Assembly: GCA_035703755.1 (NCBI GenBank)
Contig: DASSXP010000142.1
Span: 1 to 7,151 of the forward strand
Direction of reading: 5' to 3'
DNA from: DASSBG01 sp035703755
GTDB taxonomy: Bacteria; Pseudomonadota; Gammaproteobacteria; Xanthomonadales; Rhodanobacteraceae
Length of the DNA stretch: 7,151 nt
Under the pieces are notes generated by a model. That model saw nothing but the letters and a program-made list of their open reading frames with translations. It did no database searches and had not been told where the DNA came from. The translations under genes were made by a program, and so were the position numbers. Below are positions 1 to 6,428 of this stretch, in pieces (positions within the stretch are counted from its first letter, which is position 1; the number at the start of each line of letters is the position of its first letter).

Positions 1-176
1 TCAATCTTCTCGATGCGCGCCGTGCGATCAGCGTCACCGAGCGCCAGCGCTACATCCTGCGCGTACGCACGTTGTCGCGCGGCGTCGCCGAAACCTATGT
101 GGCGCAACGCGAGAAACTCGGCTTCCCGGGTCTGAAGCAGGCTCCCACTGCGGGCCACAAGGAGCAGGCTGCATGA
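1..176 (+). CDS. glyQ: Glycyl-tRNA synthetase alpha subunit, 3' end only
   Basis: This is the C-terminal 57 residues of the alpha subunit of the bacterial alpha2beta2 glycyl-tRNA synthetase, which carries the catalytic site that activates glycine with ATP and charges tRNA-Gly in the cytoplasm. The frame enters the window at position 3 and reads NLLDARRAISVTERQRYILR, then a segment containing VAETYVAQREKLGFPG, and stops at TGA 174-176. The LLDAR-AISVTER and REKLGFP stretches are typical of the GlyQ C-terminus. The final TGA overlaps the ATG of the next gene (ATGA, 173-176), and that gene is the beta subunit, which confirms the identity. The start, catalytic domain and promoter lie left of the window. 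The last dozen or so residues after GFPG are an unremarkable variable tail. Confidence 0.95.
   Translation, partial: NLLDARRAISVTERQRYILRVRTLSRGVAETYVAQREKLGFPGLKQAPTAGHKEQAA
159..164 (+). promoter_or_regulatory. Ribosome binding site of glyS
   Basis: AAGGAG lies inside the last codons of glyQ, 8 nt before the ATG at 173. This strong Shine-Dalgarno match fixes the glyS start. Together with the ATGA overlap it points to coupled translation of the two subunits, which would keep them near the 1:1 ratio that the alpha2beta2 enzyme needs. Confidence 0.8.
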
Positions 177-2320
177 GCGCCGCCAAGTCACTGCTGATCG
201 AGCTGGGTACGGAAGAACTGCCGCCGAAGGCGCTCGACGAATTGTCCGCCGCGTTCCTGCGCGGGATCTGCGACGGGTTGGCCAGGCGCGGCATCGGCGC
301 CGCGCTTGACCAGGCGCAAGCCTATGCCTCGCCACGGCGTTTGGCCGTCCATGTTCCCGCCGTGGTCGCGGCCCAGCCGGAGCAGACGATCGAGCGTCGG
401 GGTCCTGCGCTGAGCGCCGCGCTGGATGCCGAAGGTCAGCCCTCGAAGGCCCTGCTGGGGTTTGCACAGTCGTGCGGCGTCGGTGTGGACGAGCTGGAGA
501 AACTTGAAACGGACAAGGGCAGCTGGTTTGTCTGGCGCAGCGTGAAGCCGGGCCAGCCGGTGGCGGCGTTGCTGCCGGAAATCATCGACGAGGCGCTGAA
601 GGCACTGCCGATCCCGCGCCCGATGCGCTGGGCCGACCACGATTACAGTTTCGTGCGACCAGCCCATTGGCTGGTGATCCTGCACGGGGCCGAGATCATC
701 GATGGCGAAGTTCTGGGGCTGCGCAGCGGGCGCAAGTCACGCGGCCATCGCTTCATGCACCCGCAACCGGTGCACGTGGCCGATGCCGACGGCTGGCTGG
801 ATGCCATGCGTGCCTGCAACGTGCTGGCCGATCCCCGCGAGCGGCGCCAGCGCATCCAGGACCAGATCGAACAGGTGACGGGCGCCACCGGCGGAGTACC
901 CCGACTGGACGATGCCTTGCTTGACGAACTGGCCAACCTCACCGAATGGCCGGTGGCGATCGCCTGCACCTTCGAACGCGAGTTCCTTGCCGTACCGCCC
1001 GAGGCGCTGGTCACCACCATGGTGGCGAACCAGAAGTTCGTACCGGTGTTCGATGCCAGCGGCAACCTCACCGAGCATTTCATCGGCATCGCCAACGTCG
1101 AAAGCACGGACCCTTCCGAGATCCGCAAGGGTTACGAGCGGGTGATCCGGCCCCGCTTCGCCGACGCCAAGTTCTTCTGGGATGAAGACCTGAAGACTCC
1201 GCTGGCCAGCTACCAGGAGCAGCTCAAGGAAGTCACCTACCAGCAGGCGCTGGGCAGCCTGTGGGACAAGAGCGTGCGCGTGGCGGAACTGGCGCGGATC
1301 ATCGCCAACCGGACCGGTGTCGACGCTGGCGCGGCCACGCGGGCGGCCAGCCTGGCCAAGTGCGACCTGCTGACCCGCATGGTCGGCGAGTTCCCCGAAC
1401 TGCAGGGTGTGATGGGGCGCTACTACGCCAGTCATGACGGCGAGCCGGCGATGGTAGCCGAGGCGCTGGACAGTTATTACCAGCCACGCTTTGGTGGCGA
1501 TCGCATTGCCGCAGACAAGCTGGGCCAGGTGCTGGCGGTGGCCGAACGGTTCGATACCCTGGCGGGCATTTTCGCCGTCGGCATGAAGCCCGGCGGCAAC
1601 AAGGATCCGTTCGCCCTGCGCCGCGCCGCGCTGGGCCTTGCGCGCACCCTGATCGAAGGTGGGCTGGAACTGGATTTGCGCGGAAGCTTCATCGAGGCAC
1701 TGGAGCTGGTACCGGATGCCGCCCTCGCTGCCGGTCTCAAACCGGGCAAGGACGGCAAGCCGCCAACGCTGAACGCCGCCCAGCGGCGCGCCATCCTGCT
1801 CGACGAACTGTACGATTTCGTGTTCGATCGCCTGCGTGGCTATTACGCCGAGCAAGGCTTCGACCATAACCAGTTCGAGGCCGTGCTAGCGGTGCAGCCC
1901 GCCAGCCTGGCCGACTTTGATCGGCGCTTGCGGGCTGTTGCCGAGTTCGGTCGCCGCGCCGAGGCGATGAGTCTGGCTGCCGCCAACAAACGCGTTGGCA
2001 ACATCCTGCGCAAGCAGGCCGAAGAGGCTGGCGCACCGTCGATCGGGCGGATCGTGGATCCGGCCCGCTTCGAAACCGACGCGGAACGCGAGCTGGCCGC
2101 CGCCCTGACCTCGGCGCAGCACGACAGCGCCGCTGCGCTGGATGCCGGAGACTATGCCGCTGTCCTGGCGCGCCTGTCCCACCTGCAGGCGCCCGTCGAT
2201 GCATTCTTCGAGAGCGTGCTGGTGAATGCCGACGACCCCGCCGTGCGCGCCAACCGCCTGGCGCTGCTCAATCAGTTGAAGACGCAGTTCGGCGCGATCG
2301 CCGATATCGCGCTGCTTTGA
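173..2320 (+). CDS. glyS: Glycyl-tRNA synthetase beta subunit
   Basis: A complete 715-residue beta subunit (about 690 in E. coli) of the tetrameric glycyl-tRNA synthetase. The alpha subunit holds the active site, and the beta subunit binds and positions tRNA-Gly. The N-terminal signature LLIELGTEELPPKAL (residues 7-21) is diagnostic. Residues 396-425 carry the conserved segment KCDLLTRMVGEFPELQGVMG followed by RYYASHDGE, belonging to the HD-like domain. KPGGNKDPF (472-480) is another family block. NKRVGNILRKQ (605-615) marks the C-terminal DALR-type anticodon-binding region. The start is fixed by the ATGA overlap with glyQ and by AAGGAG 8 nt upstream. The gene is intact, with even GC-rich codon use, and is followed 11 bp later by a terminator. 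Identity is essentially certain. Confidence 0.98.
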   Translation: MSAAKSLLIELGTEELPPKALDELSAAFLRGICDGLARRGIGAALDQAQAYASPRRLAVHVPAVVAAQPEQTIERRGPALSAALDAEGQPSKALLGFAQSCGVGVDELEKLETDKGSWFVWRSVKPGQPVAALLPEIIDEALKALPIPRPMRWADHDYSFVRPAHWLVILHGAEIIDGEVLGLRSGRKSRGHRFMHPQPVHVADADGWLDAMRACNVLADPRERRQRIQDQIEQVTGATGGVPRLDDALLDELANLTEWPVAIACTFEREFLAVPPEALVTTMVANQKFVPVFDASGNLTEHFIGIANVESTDPSEIRKGYERVIRPRFADAKFFWDEDLKTPLASYQEQLKEVTYQQALGSLWDKSVRVAELARIIANRTGVDAGAATRAASLAKCDLLTRMVGEFPELQGVMGRYYASHDGEPAMVAEALDSYYQPRFGGDRIAADKLGQVLAVAERFDTLAGIFAVGMKPGGNKDPFALRRAALGLARTLIEGGLELDLRGSFIEALELVPDAALAAGLKPGKDGKPPTLNAAQRRAILLDELYDFVFDRLRGYYAEQGFDHNQFEAVLAVQPASLADFDRRLRAVAEFGRRAEAMSLAAANKRVGNILRKQAEEAGAPSIGRIVDPARFETDAERELAAALTSAQHDSAAALDAGDYAAVLARLSHLQAPVDAFFESVLVNADDPAVRANRLALLNQLKTQFGAIADIALL

Positions 2321-2331
2321 AGGCGCTATAG

Positions 2332-2366
2332 AAAAAGCATGGCAGCCAAGGGCTGTCATGCTTTTT
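2332..2366. terminator. Bidirectional intrinsic terminator between glyS and the converging regulator gene
   Basis: The arms 2332-2347 (AAAAAGCATGGCAGCC) and 2351-2366 (GGCTGTCATGCTTTTT) pair over 16 positions around an AAG loop, with a single G.T pair. A5 on one side and T5 on the other make it a U-tract hairpin read from either strand. It begins 11 bp after the glyS stop and 5 bp after the stop of the minus-strand regulator gene, so one element can serve both converging genes. Confidence 0.88.
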
Positions 2367-2371
2367 AAGGT

Positions 2372-2941
2372 TCAGACCGCCTCGCGAGCCTTGTGGATGC
2401 GCTCACCAAGCTGCTGGTTGAACGCCACCATGGCCAGCGTATCCACATTCGAACCGCCGGGGCCGAGAATTTCATAGAGCTGGATAAGCAGATCGGCATT
2501 GTCTGCTAGAGAGAGCTGGCTATCCGCCAAAGTCAGTTCGGACTGCAGAATGCGAGCAGCAGTGTTCAGTCGCTGCGTGTCCACAGTGTTTTCGGTCGTG
2601 GTCCCGTGGAGTTGGGGGCGGACGTGGGAACGGTGAGGCGTGACTTTTTCCGAGGTTCGCTGATCATCATACCCGGTCGACCCCGGATCCATTTGCAAGG
2701 CTCCTTCCCCGGCGACCAGCCAGACCAGAGAGATTCCGAGGGTTCGTGCCAAGGTGACACAGCGCGCCCGGGAGGGGTCGGTGTTACCGTCACGCCAACT
2801 GCGCACCACGCCTTCCGAGAAGCCGCACATCCTTGCGATTTCCGTGGCGCTGCCGACGCGCTGGATCAGCAATTTGATGCGATCGGCGAAAGAACCGGTG
2901 TCTGATTGGTCTGTTTGTGTAGCAATATCTTGCGCACTCAT
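2372..2941 (-). CDS. Cro/CI-type (XRE) helix-turn-helix regulator with an unrecognised C-terminal domain
   Basis: A 189-residue probable DNA-binding transcriptional regulator. Residues 18-80 form a Cro/CI-like domain: FADRIKLLIQRVGSATEIAR, then the recognition region CGFSEGVVRSWRDGNTDPSR, then LARTLGISLVWLVAGEG, which matches the closing helix of phage-repressor-type domains. Residues 81-124 are a polar, probably disordered linker. Residues 125-189 look helical (LNTAARILQSELTLADSQLS, then NADLLIQLYEIL, then AFNQQLGERIHKAREAV) and may mediate oligomerisation or ligand sensing. I do not recognise this part, and no S24 peptidase domain of the LexA/CI kind fits in it. The start chosen is ATG 2941, with GCAGG 8 nt upstream. 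A longer TTG start at 3013 has no ribosome site and would lie upstream of the likely promoter. The gene converges on glyS and diverges from the TonB-dependent receptor, so it may control that receptor or itself (inference). Confidence 0.85.
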   Translation of the reverse strand: MSAQDIATQTDQSDTGSFADRIKLLIQRVGSATEIARMCGFSEGVVRSWRDGNTDPSRARCVTLARTLGISLVWLVAGEGALQMDPGSTGYDDQRTSEKVTPHRSHVRPQLHGTTTENTVDTQRLNTAARILQSELTLADSQLSLADNADLLIQLYEILGPGGSNVDTLAMVAFNQQLGERIHKAREAV

Positions 2942-2976
2942 GTGGTCTGCCTGCACTGGAATCGACGGTGGGTGAG

Positions 2977-3006
2977 CCTTTAGCACTAGTTTTCCGCGAA
3001 AGTCAA
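2977..3006 (-). promoter_or_regulatory. Putative sigma70 promoter of the regulator gene
   Basis: On the minus strand, TTGACT (3006-3001) is a 5/6 match to the -35 hexamer. The -10 is poor: CTAAAG at 17 bp spacing or TAAAGG at 18 bp, preceded by TG. The predicted start near 2970 would leave a short leader of about 28 nt before the ATG at 2941. The weak -10 would suit a gene kept at low level or needing activation. The assignment is tentative. Confidence 0.4.
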
Positions 3007-3039
3007 TGGACAAGGCTGTGTGCAGAAAGTTATGAAAGT
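2998..3039 (+). repeat. Three copies of GAAAGT between divergent promoters, candidate operator
   Basis: GAAAGT occurs at 2998-3003, 3025-3030 and 3034-3039. The start-to-start distances are 27 and 9 bp, so all three share a 9-bp phase. The first copy overlaps the putative minus-strand -35, and the last ends one base before the putative plus-strand -35. The first copy is also half of the inverted repeat TTTC-CGC-GAAA (2991-3001). The position suits a shared operator for the regulator and receptor genes. Function is inferred only from placement, and a 6-base repeat can arise by chance. Confidence 0.35.
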
Positions 3040-3040
3040 G

Positions 3041-3069
3041 TTGACCTCTGCAAATCCTTGAATTAGTGT
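3041..3069 (+). promoter_or_regulatory. Putative sigma70 promoter of the TonB-dependent receptor gene
   Basis: TTGACC (3041-3046, 5/6 to consensus) is followed after 17 bp by TAGTGT (3064-3069), which keeps the important TA and final T of the -10. Transcription would start near 3076, giving a leader of about 155 nt before the ATG at 3231. It lies back to back with the putative regulator promoter, with the two -35 elements 34 bp apart. Confidence 0.5.
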
Positions 3070-3075
3070 CGTATC

Positions 3076-3230
3076 AACTTGCGCTGGAGATTGCGCAGGA
3101 AGTGCCTCGAAAGCAATTTTGATGGATAGCGCCAAGCGGGTTGCTTGGGCTGCCGCCGTTTGGATGGTTGAACACACAAAAAGTTTCATGTGCCCAGCTC
3201 GTTGGGCCGAACTCTGGGGAGTTACTACTG
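3076..3230 (+). promoter_or_regulatory. Predicted long structured 5' leader of the receptor mRNA
   Basis: Three inverted repeats fall in this non-coding stretch. Hairpin 1 pairs TGCGC 3080-3084 with GCGCA 3093-3097. Hairpin 2 pairs 3128-3137 with 3143-3151 (9 bp, bulged G3131, loop GGGTT). Hairpin 3 pairs GCCCA 3192-3196 with TGGGC 3203-3207. None is followed by a T tract, so they are not simple terminators. The ribosome site GGGGAG is at 3216-3221, 9 nt before the ATG. I recognise no known riboswitch class. Folding was done by eye. Confidence 0.4.
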
Positions 3231-6230
3231 ATGAATTTGCGTAAAAATTTCAAGACGGTGCAGCTGCAACGTACCGCGCTCGCCTTGGCCTTGGGCTTTG
3301 GCTTTGCCGGCCTGGCCTTTGGTCAGGCGACCACGGGTAGCATCTTCGGCCAGGTTCCGGCGGGAAGCGGCGAAACTGTTGTGGCTACCGGTTCAACGGG
3401 CGTGTCCCGTCAGGTTGCTGTCGATGCGGACGGTCGCTACAACATCAGTTCGCTGCCGGTCGGCAACTACACCATCTCCCTGCAGCGTGACGGCCAAACC
3501 GTCGATTCGCGCTCCAACATCACCCTGCGAGTCGGTTCGGGTACCGAGGTTTCTTTCGCGGGTCAGAGTGCGCAGAACCTTGCTGCGGTCACCGTACAGG
3601 CCAACGCGTTGCCGACCATCGACGTGACTTCTGTCGATACGCGTACTGTGATCACCTCCGAGCAGCTGCAGCAGCTTCCCTTGGGGCGTTCGGCAGAAGC
3701 CATTGCCTTGCTGGCCCCTGGCGTCGTCGGTGGCAGCGGCTTTTTCACTGGCCCCACGGGAAATGCACTGGTTTCTTTTGGTGGCTCCAGCGTTACTGAA
3801 AACGCCTACTACATCAACGGCATGAACGTTACCGATCCGCTCAACGGCCTGGGCGGCATCAGCCTGCCGTACGGCTCGATCGAGCAGATGGAAATCTTGT
3901 CCGGTGGTTACGGCGCGGCTTTCGGTCGCTCCGACGGTGGCGTTCTCAGCCAGGTAGGCAAGCGCGGCACCAACGAATGGCACTTCGGCGCGCAGATTCT
4001 CTATCGACCGGATTGGGGCCAGGCTCCTCGCGACAACATCCTGTACCCGGCGGCACACCCGAATGCCGGGCAGGTCTACCAGTACCGCCGTGATTACGAC
4101 AACACGACCACGGTCACCAGCGCCTATGTGGGCGGCCCGCTGATCAAGGACAAGTTGTACATGTTCGCGTCGGTGGAAGGCAGCAAGACCGCGTCCAATA
4201 CCAACAGCGTAGCAAGCTCGGCCGCGACGTCGACGAACGCCACATACCACGATCCGAAGTGGTACGCCAAGGTGGACTGGAACATCACCGACAGCAACAT
4301 CCTCGAACTCACCGGCGCGTCGACCAAGCACAGCTACGCCGCAAATACCTATGAGTACGATTACGGCACCCATCAGCAGGGTGACTTCATCTCCGCTGAG
4401 CAGCACACCAAGGTCGCTGCTTCCATGTGGATTGCCAAGTACACTGGCTACATCACCGACGACTTGACGGTCAGCGCGCAGTACGGCAAGCAGGTTACGG
4501 ATCTCTACAGCGAAATTGCCGAGGGCTTCGATCCCACCCTGATCGCGGTCATTGGCGGCACGGAGCAGGATCCGGCTTTGTCCGGTGGCGGTGCTGGTAT
4601 TGATAACAATCAGATCATCAATGGCACCGTAACCAATCCGGCGCATCAGACTCGCGGTGCAAACTACCGCCTCGACCTGACCTATACCTTGGGCGATCAC
4701 ACAATCACCGCGGGTATCGACAATCAGCGCACCCAGGATCTGGATGACGGAACGTTCATCCCTACGGATGCCGCCTTCGTCTGGGAATACCAGCACCAGA
4801 ACAACCCGAACGCAGAAATCAGCGAAGGTCAGGTTGGCGCGCCGGGTGGACAGGGTTATTTCGTTGACAAGTACCGTATCGGTTCGGCAGCGTCGGTCAA
4901 GGTTGAGCAGCGTGCGCAGTACATCGAGGACACGTGGCAGATCAATGACCGCTGGTTGGTGAAGATTGGCCTGCGCAACGACCAGTTCACCAACTTCAAC
5001 AGCAGTGGTGACGCGTACATCCGCCAGACCAAGCCGCAGTGGGCCCCCCGACTGGGCGCCAGCTGGGACGTCAATGGCGATTCGAGCTTCAAGGTCTACG
5101 CCAATGCCGGACGCTACTATCTGGCGCTTCCGACCAGCGTAGCGCTGCGCGGTGCTTCGGGTTCGCTGTTTACTCGTGAGTACTACACCTATACCGGGAT
5201 TGATCCGGCGACCGGTTATCCGACTGGCCTGACCCCGATCGACACCATCAATGGTCCGGGCGTGCCGTTCTCCGAGAATCTGGAGTATGGCCAGTCGCCA
5301 GATCCGAAGACGGTAACCGCCAAGAATCTGACGGCGCAGTATCAGGACGAGTACATCGCCGGTTTCGACAAGAAGCTCAACGATTCCTGGACCTACGGTA
5401 GCAAGTTGACCTACCGCAGCCTGAAGAACGCGATTGACGACACCTGCAATACCGAGTTGTTCATTTCCAGCGCAGACGCGCTGGGTCTGGACACGGACAA
5501 CATTCGCGGTTGCTATTTCTTCAACCCGGGCCGCGGTGCCACCTTCCAGGTACCTGATGGCAATGGCGGCTACGGTGATCTCACCCTGAACAGCAAGGTT
5601 CTCGGTTATTCCCACGCCAAGCGTGATTACTACGCAGCCAGCTTCTACTTGGATCATCCGTTTGATGGTAAGTGGTCGGGCCGCGTCGACTACACCTACT
5701 CCAGGAGCTACGGCAACACTGAAGGTCAGGTCAAGTCGAACATTGGTCAGGACGACATTGCCGCCACGCAGGATTGGGATTATCCGTCGCTCATGGAGTA
5801 CGCGGGCGGCCGTATGGCGAATGACCGTAAGCACCAGCTGAAGTTCTATGGCAGCTATCGCTTCCTGCCGGAATGGATGGTTTCGGCCGTTGTCAACGTG
5901 GCTTCCGGTGCTCCTACCGATTGTTCGGGCTATTACGGTCCGGATGAGACCGCGCCGGCTTATGCCGGTCCGTACTACCACTGGTGCGGTGGCAAGCCGA
6001 GCCCGTCTGGCAGCGGTGGCGATACTCCGTGGACCAAGACGTTGTCGCTCAATGTCGAGTACCGTCCGGAGTTTGCCGACAAGAAGTTGGCGTTCAACGT
6101 ACAGGTCAACAACGTGTTCGACGACCAGTCGGCCACCCAGTTGTATGCCTACGACACGACGAGCTACCGTCGCGTGCGGACCACCACTGCGCCGCGTTAC
6201 GTGCGGTTCGGTGTGAACTACGACTTCTAA
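3231..6230 (+). CDS. Oar-like TonB-dependent outer-membrane receptor with N-terminal carboxypeptidase-regulatory-like domain
   Basis: A complete 999-residue outer-membrane transporter of the TonB-dependent family, which imports large or scarce nutrients using energy from TonB-ExbBD. Residues 1-33 are a signal peptide with a basic start and a hydrophobic core, probably cut after GQA33. Residues 34 to about 112 form a carboxypeptidase-regulatory-like beta domain (TTGSIFGQV, then GRYNISSLPVGNYTISLQ). AAVTVQA (118-124) resembles a TonB box. The plug spans about 140-245, with YYINGMNVTDPLNG (193-206) and EQMEILSGGYGAAFGRSDGG (218-237). The rest is the beta barrel, ending in YVRFGVNYDF with the terminal Phe used for outer-membrane assembly. 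Four cysteines form two close pairs (739/761 and 898/919). ATG 3231 is chosen because GGGGAG lies 9 nt upstream and the signal peptide begins there. An upstream TTG at 3141 only adds untranslated leader. Substrate is unknown. It stands alone between its own promoter and terminator. Confidence 0.93.
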   Translation: MNLRKNFKTVQLQRTALALALGFGFAGLAFGQATTGSIFGQVPAGSGETVVATGSTGVSRQVAVDADGRYNISSLPVGNYTISLQRDGQTVDSRSNITLRVGSGTEVSFAGQSAQNLAAVTVQANALPTIDVTSVDTRTVITSEQLQQLPLGRSAEAIALLAPGVVGGSGFFTGPTGNALVSFGGSSVTENAYYINGMNVTDPLNGLGGISLPYGSIEQMEILSGGYGAAFGRSDGGVLSQVGKRGTNEWHFGAQILYRPDWGQAPRDNILYPAAHPNAGQVYQYRRDYDNTTTVTSAYVGGPLIKDKLYMFASVEGSKTASNTNSVASSAATSTNATYHDPKWYAKVDWNITDSNILELTGASTKHSYAANTYEYDYGTHQQGDFISAEQHTKVAASMWIAKYTGYITDDLTVSAQYGKQVTDLYSEIAEGFDPTLIAVIGGTEQDPALSGGGAGIDNNQIINGTVTNPAHQTRGANYRLDLTYTLGDHTITAGIDNQRTQDLDDGTFIPTDAAFVWEYQHQNNPNAEISEGQVGAPGGQGYFVDKYRIGSAASVKVEQRAQYIEDTWQINDRWLVKIGLRNDQFTNFNSSGDAYIRQTKPQWAPRLGASWDVNGDSSFKVYANAGRYYLALPTSVALRGASGSLFTREYYTYTGIDPATGYPTGLTPIDTINGPGVPFSENLEYGQSPDPKTVTAKNLTAQYQDEYIAGFDKKLNDSWTYGSKLTYRSLKNAIDDTCNTELFISSADALGLDTDNIRGCYFFNPGRGATFQVPDGNGGYGDLTLNSKVLGYSHAKRDYYAASFYLDHPFDGKWSGRVDYTYSRSYGNTEGQVKSNIGQDDIAATQDWDYPSLMEYAGGRMANDRKHQLKFYGSYRFLPEWMVSAVVNVASGAPTDCSGYYGPDETAPAYAGPYYHWCGGKPSPSGSGGDTPWTKTLSLNVEYRPEFADKKLAFNVQVNNVFDDQSATQLYAYDTTSYRRVRTTTAPRYVRFGVNYDF

Positions 6231-6250
6231 GCAACATGTAGTGAGTGTCT

Positions 6251-6283
6251 AAAACGCCGGGGCAGTGCCCCGGCGTTTTTTTT
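6251..6283 (+). terminator. Intrinsic terminator of the receptor gene
   Basis: The stem 6251-6263 (AAAACGCCGGGGC) pairs perfectly with 6267-6279 (GCCCCGGCGTTTT) around an AGT loop. T8 (6276-6283) begins within the right arm and runs past it. It starts 20 bp after the receptor stop codon. This is a strong rho-independent terminator that isolates the receptor from the downstream gene. Confidence 0.93.
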
Positions 6284-6339
6284 GTGGCACGGATAGCACC
6301 ACGATGCCGCAGACAGCACGGTTTCAATTGAGGCCTGCG

Positions 6340-6368
6340 TTGGACGAGAAACAGGTCGTCGTGATAAT
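6340..6368 (+). promoter_or_regulatory. Putative sigma70 promoter of the LplT-like MFS gene
   Basis: TTGGAC (6340-6345, a poor -35) is followed by 17 bp and then GATAAT (6363-6368, 5/6 to the -10 consensus). Transcription would start near 6375, giving a leader of about 54 nt. It lies after the receptor terminator, which supports independent expression of the downstream gene. Confidence 0.5.
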
Positions 6369-6428
6369 TGTCGGACTTGGAGAAATCAGCTTTGCTGGCT
6401 CCGAGATCAATTTTTCAAGGACAACCGC

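Noticed and set aside
737..1867. A 376-codon minus-strand open frame inside glyS
   Set aside because: It is in the same register as glyS codons and is explained by the rarity of TTA/CTA/TCA in glyS. It has no family resemblance.
2606..2905. Plus-strand open frames (2606-2905, 2754-2975) opposite the regulator
   Set aside because: They lie antisense to a gene with a clear helix-turn-helix domain and have no domain or ribosome site of their own.
3128..3151. Leader hairpin 2 as an intrinsic terminator (attenuator)
   Set aside because: The stem is stable, but it is followed by GCCGCCG rather than a T tract, so simple rho-independent termination is unlikely.
2986..3189. A 67-residue minus-strand open frame beginning ATG 3189, ahead of the regulator
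   Set aside because: It has no convincing ribosome site, runs through both predicted promoters and the receptor leader, and the product resembles nothing I know. A small upstream peptide cannot be excluded, but there is no positive evidence.
3393..5981. An 862-codon open frame on the minus strand inside the receptor gene
   Set aside because: Its codons are in exact register with the receptor codons, so its stops would need TTA, CTA or TCA codons in the receptor, which that gene avoids. The product has no recognisable domain, while the plus strand has a complete receptor with a signal peptide.
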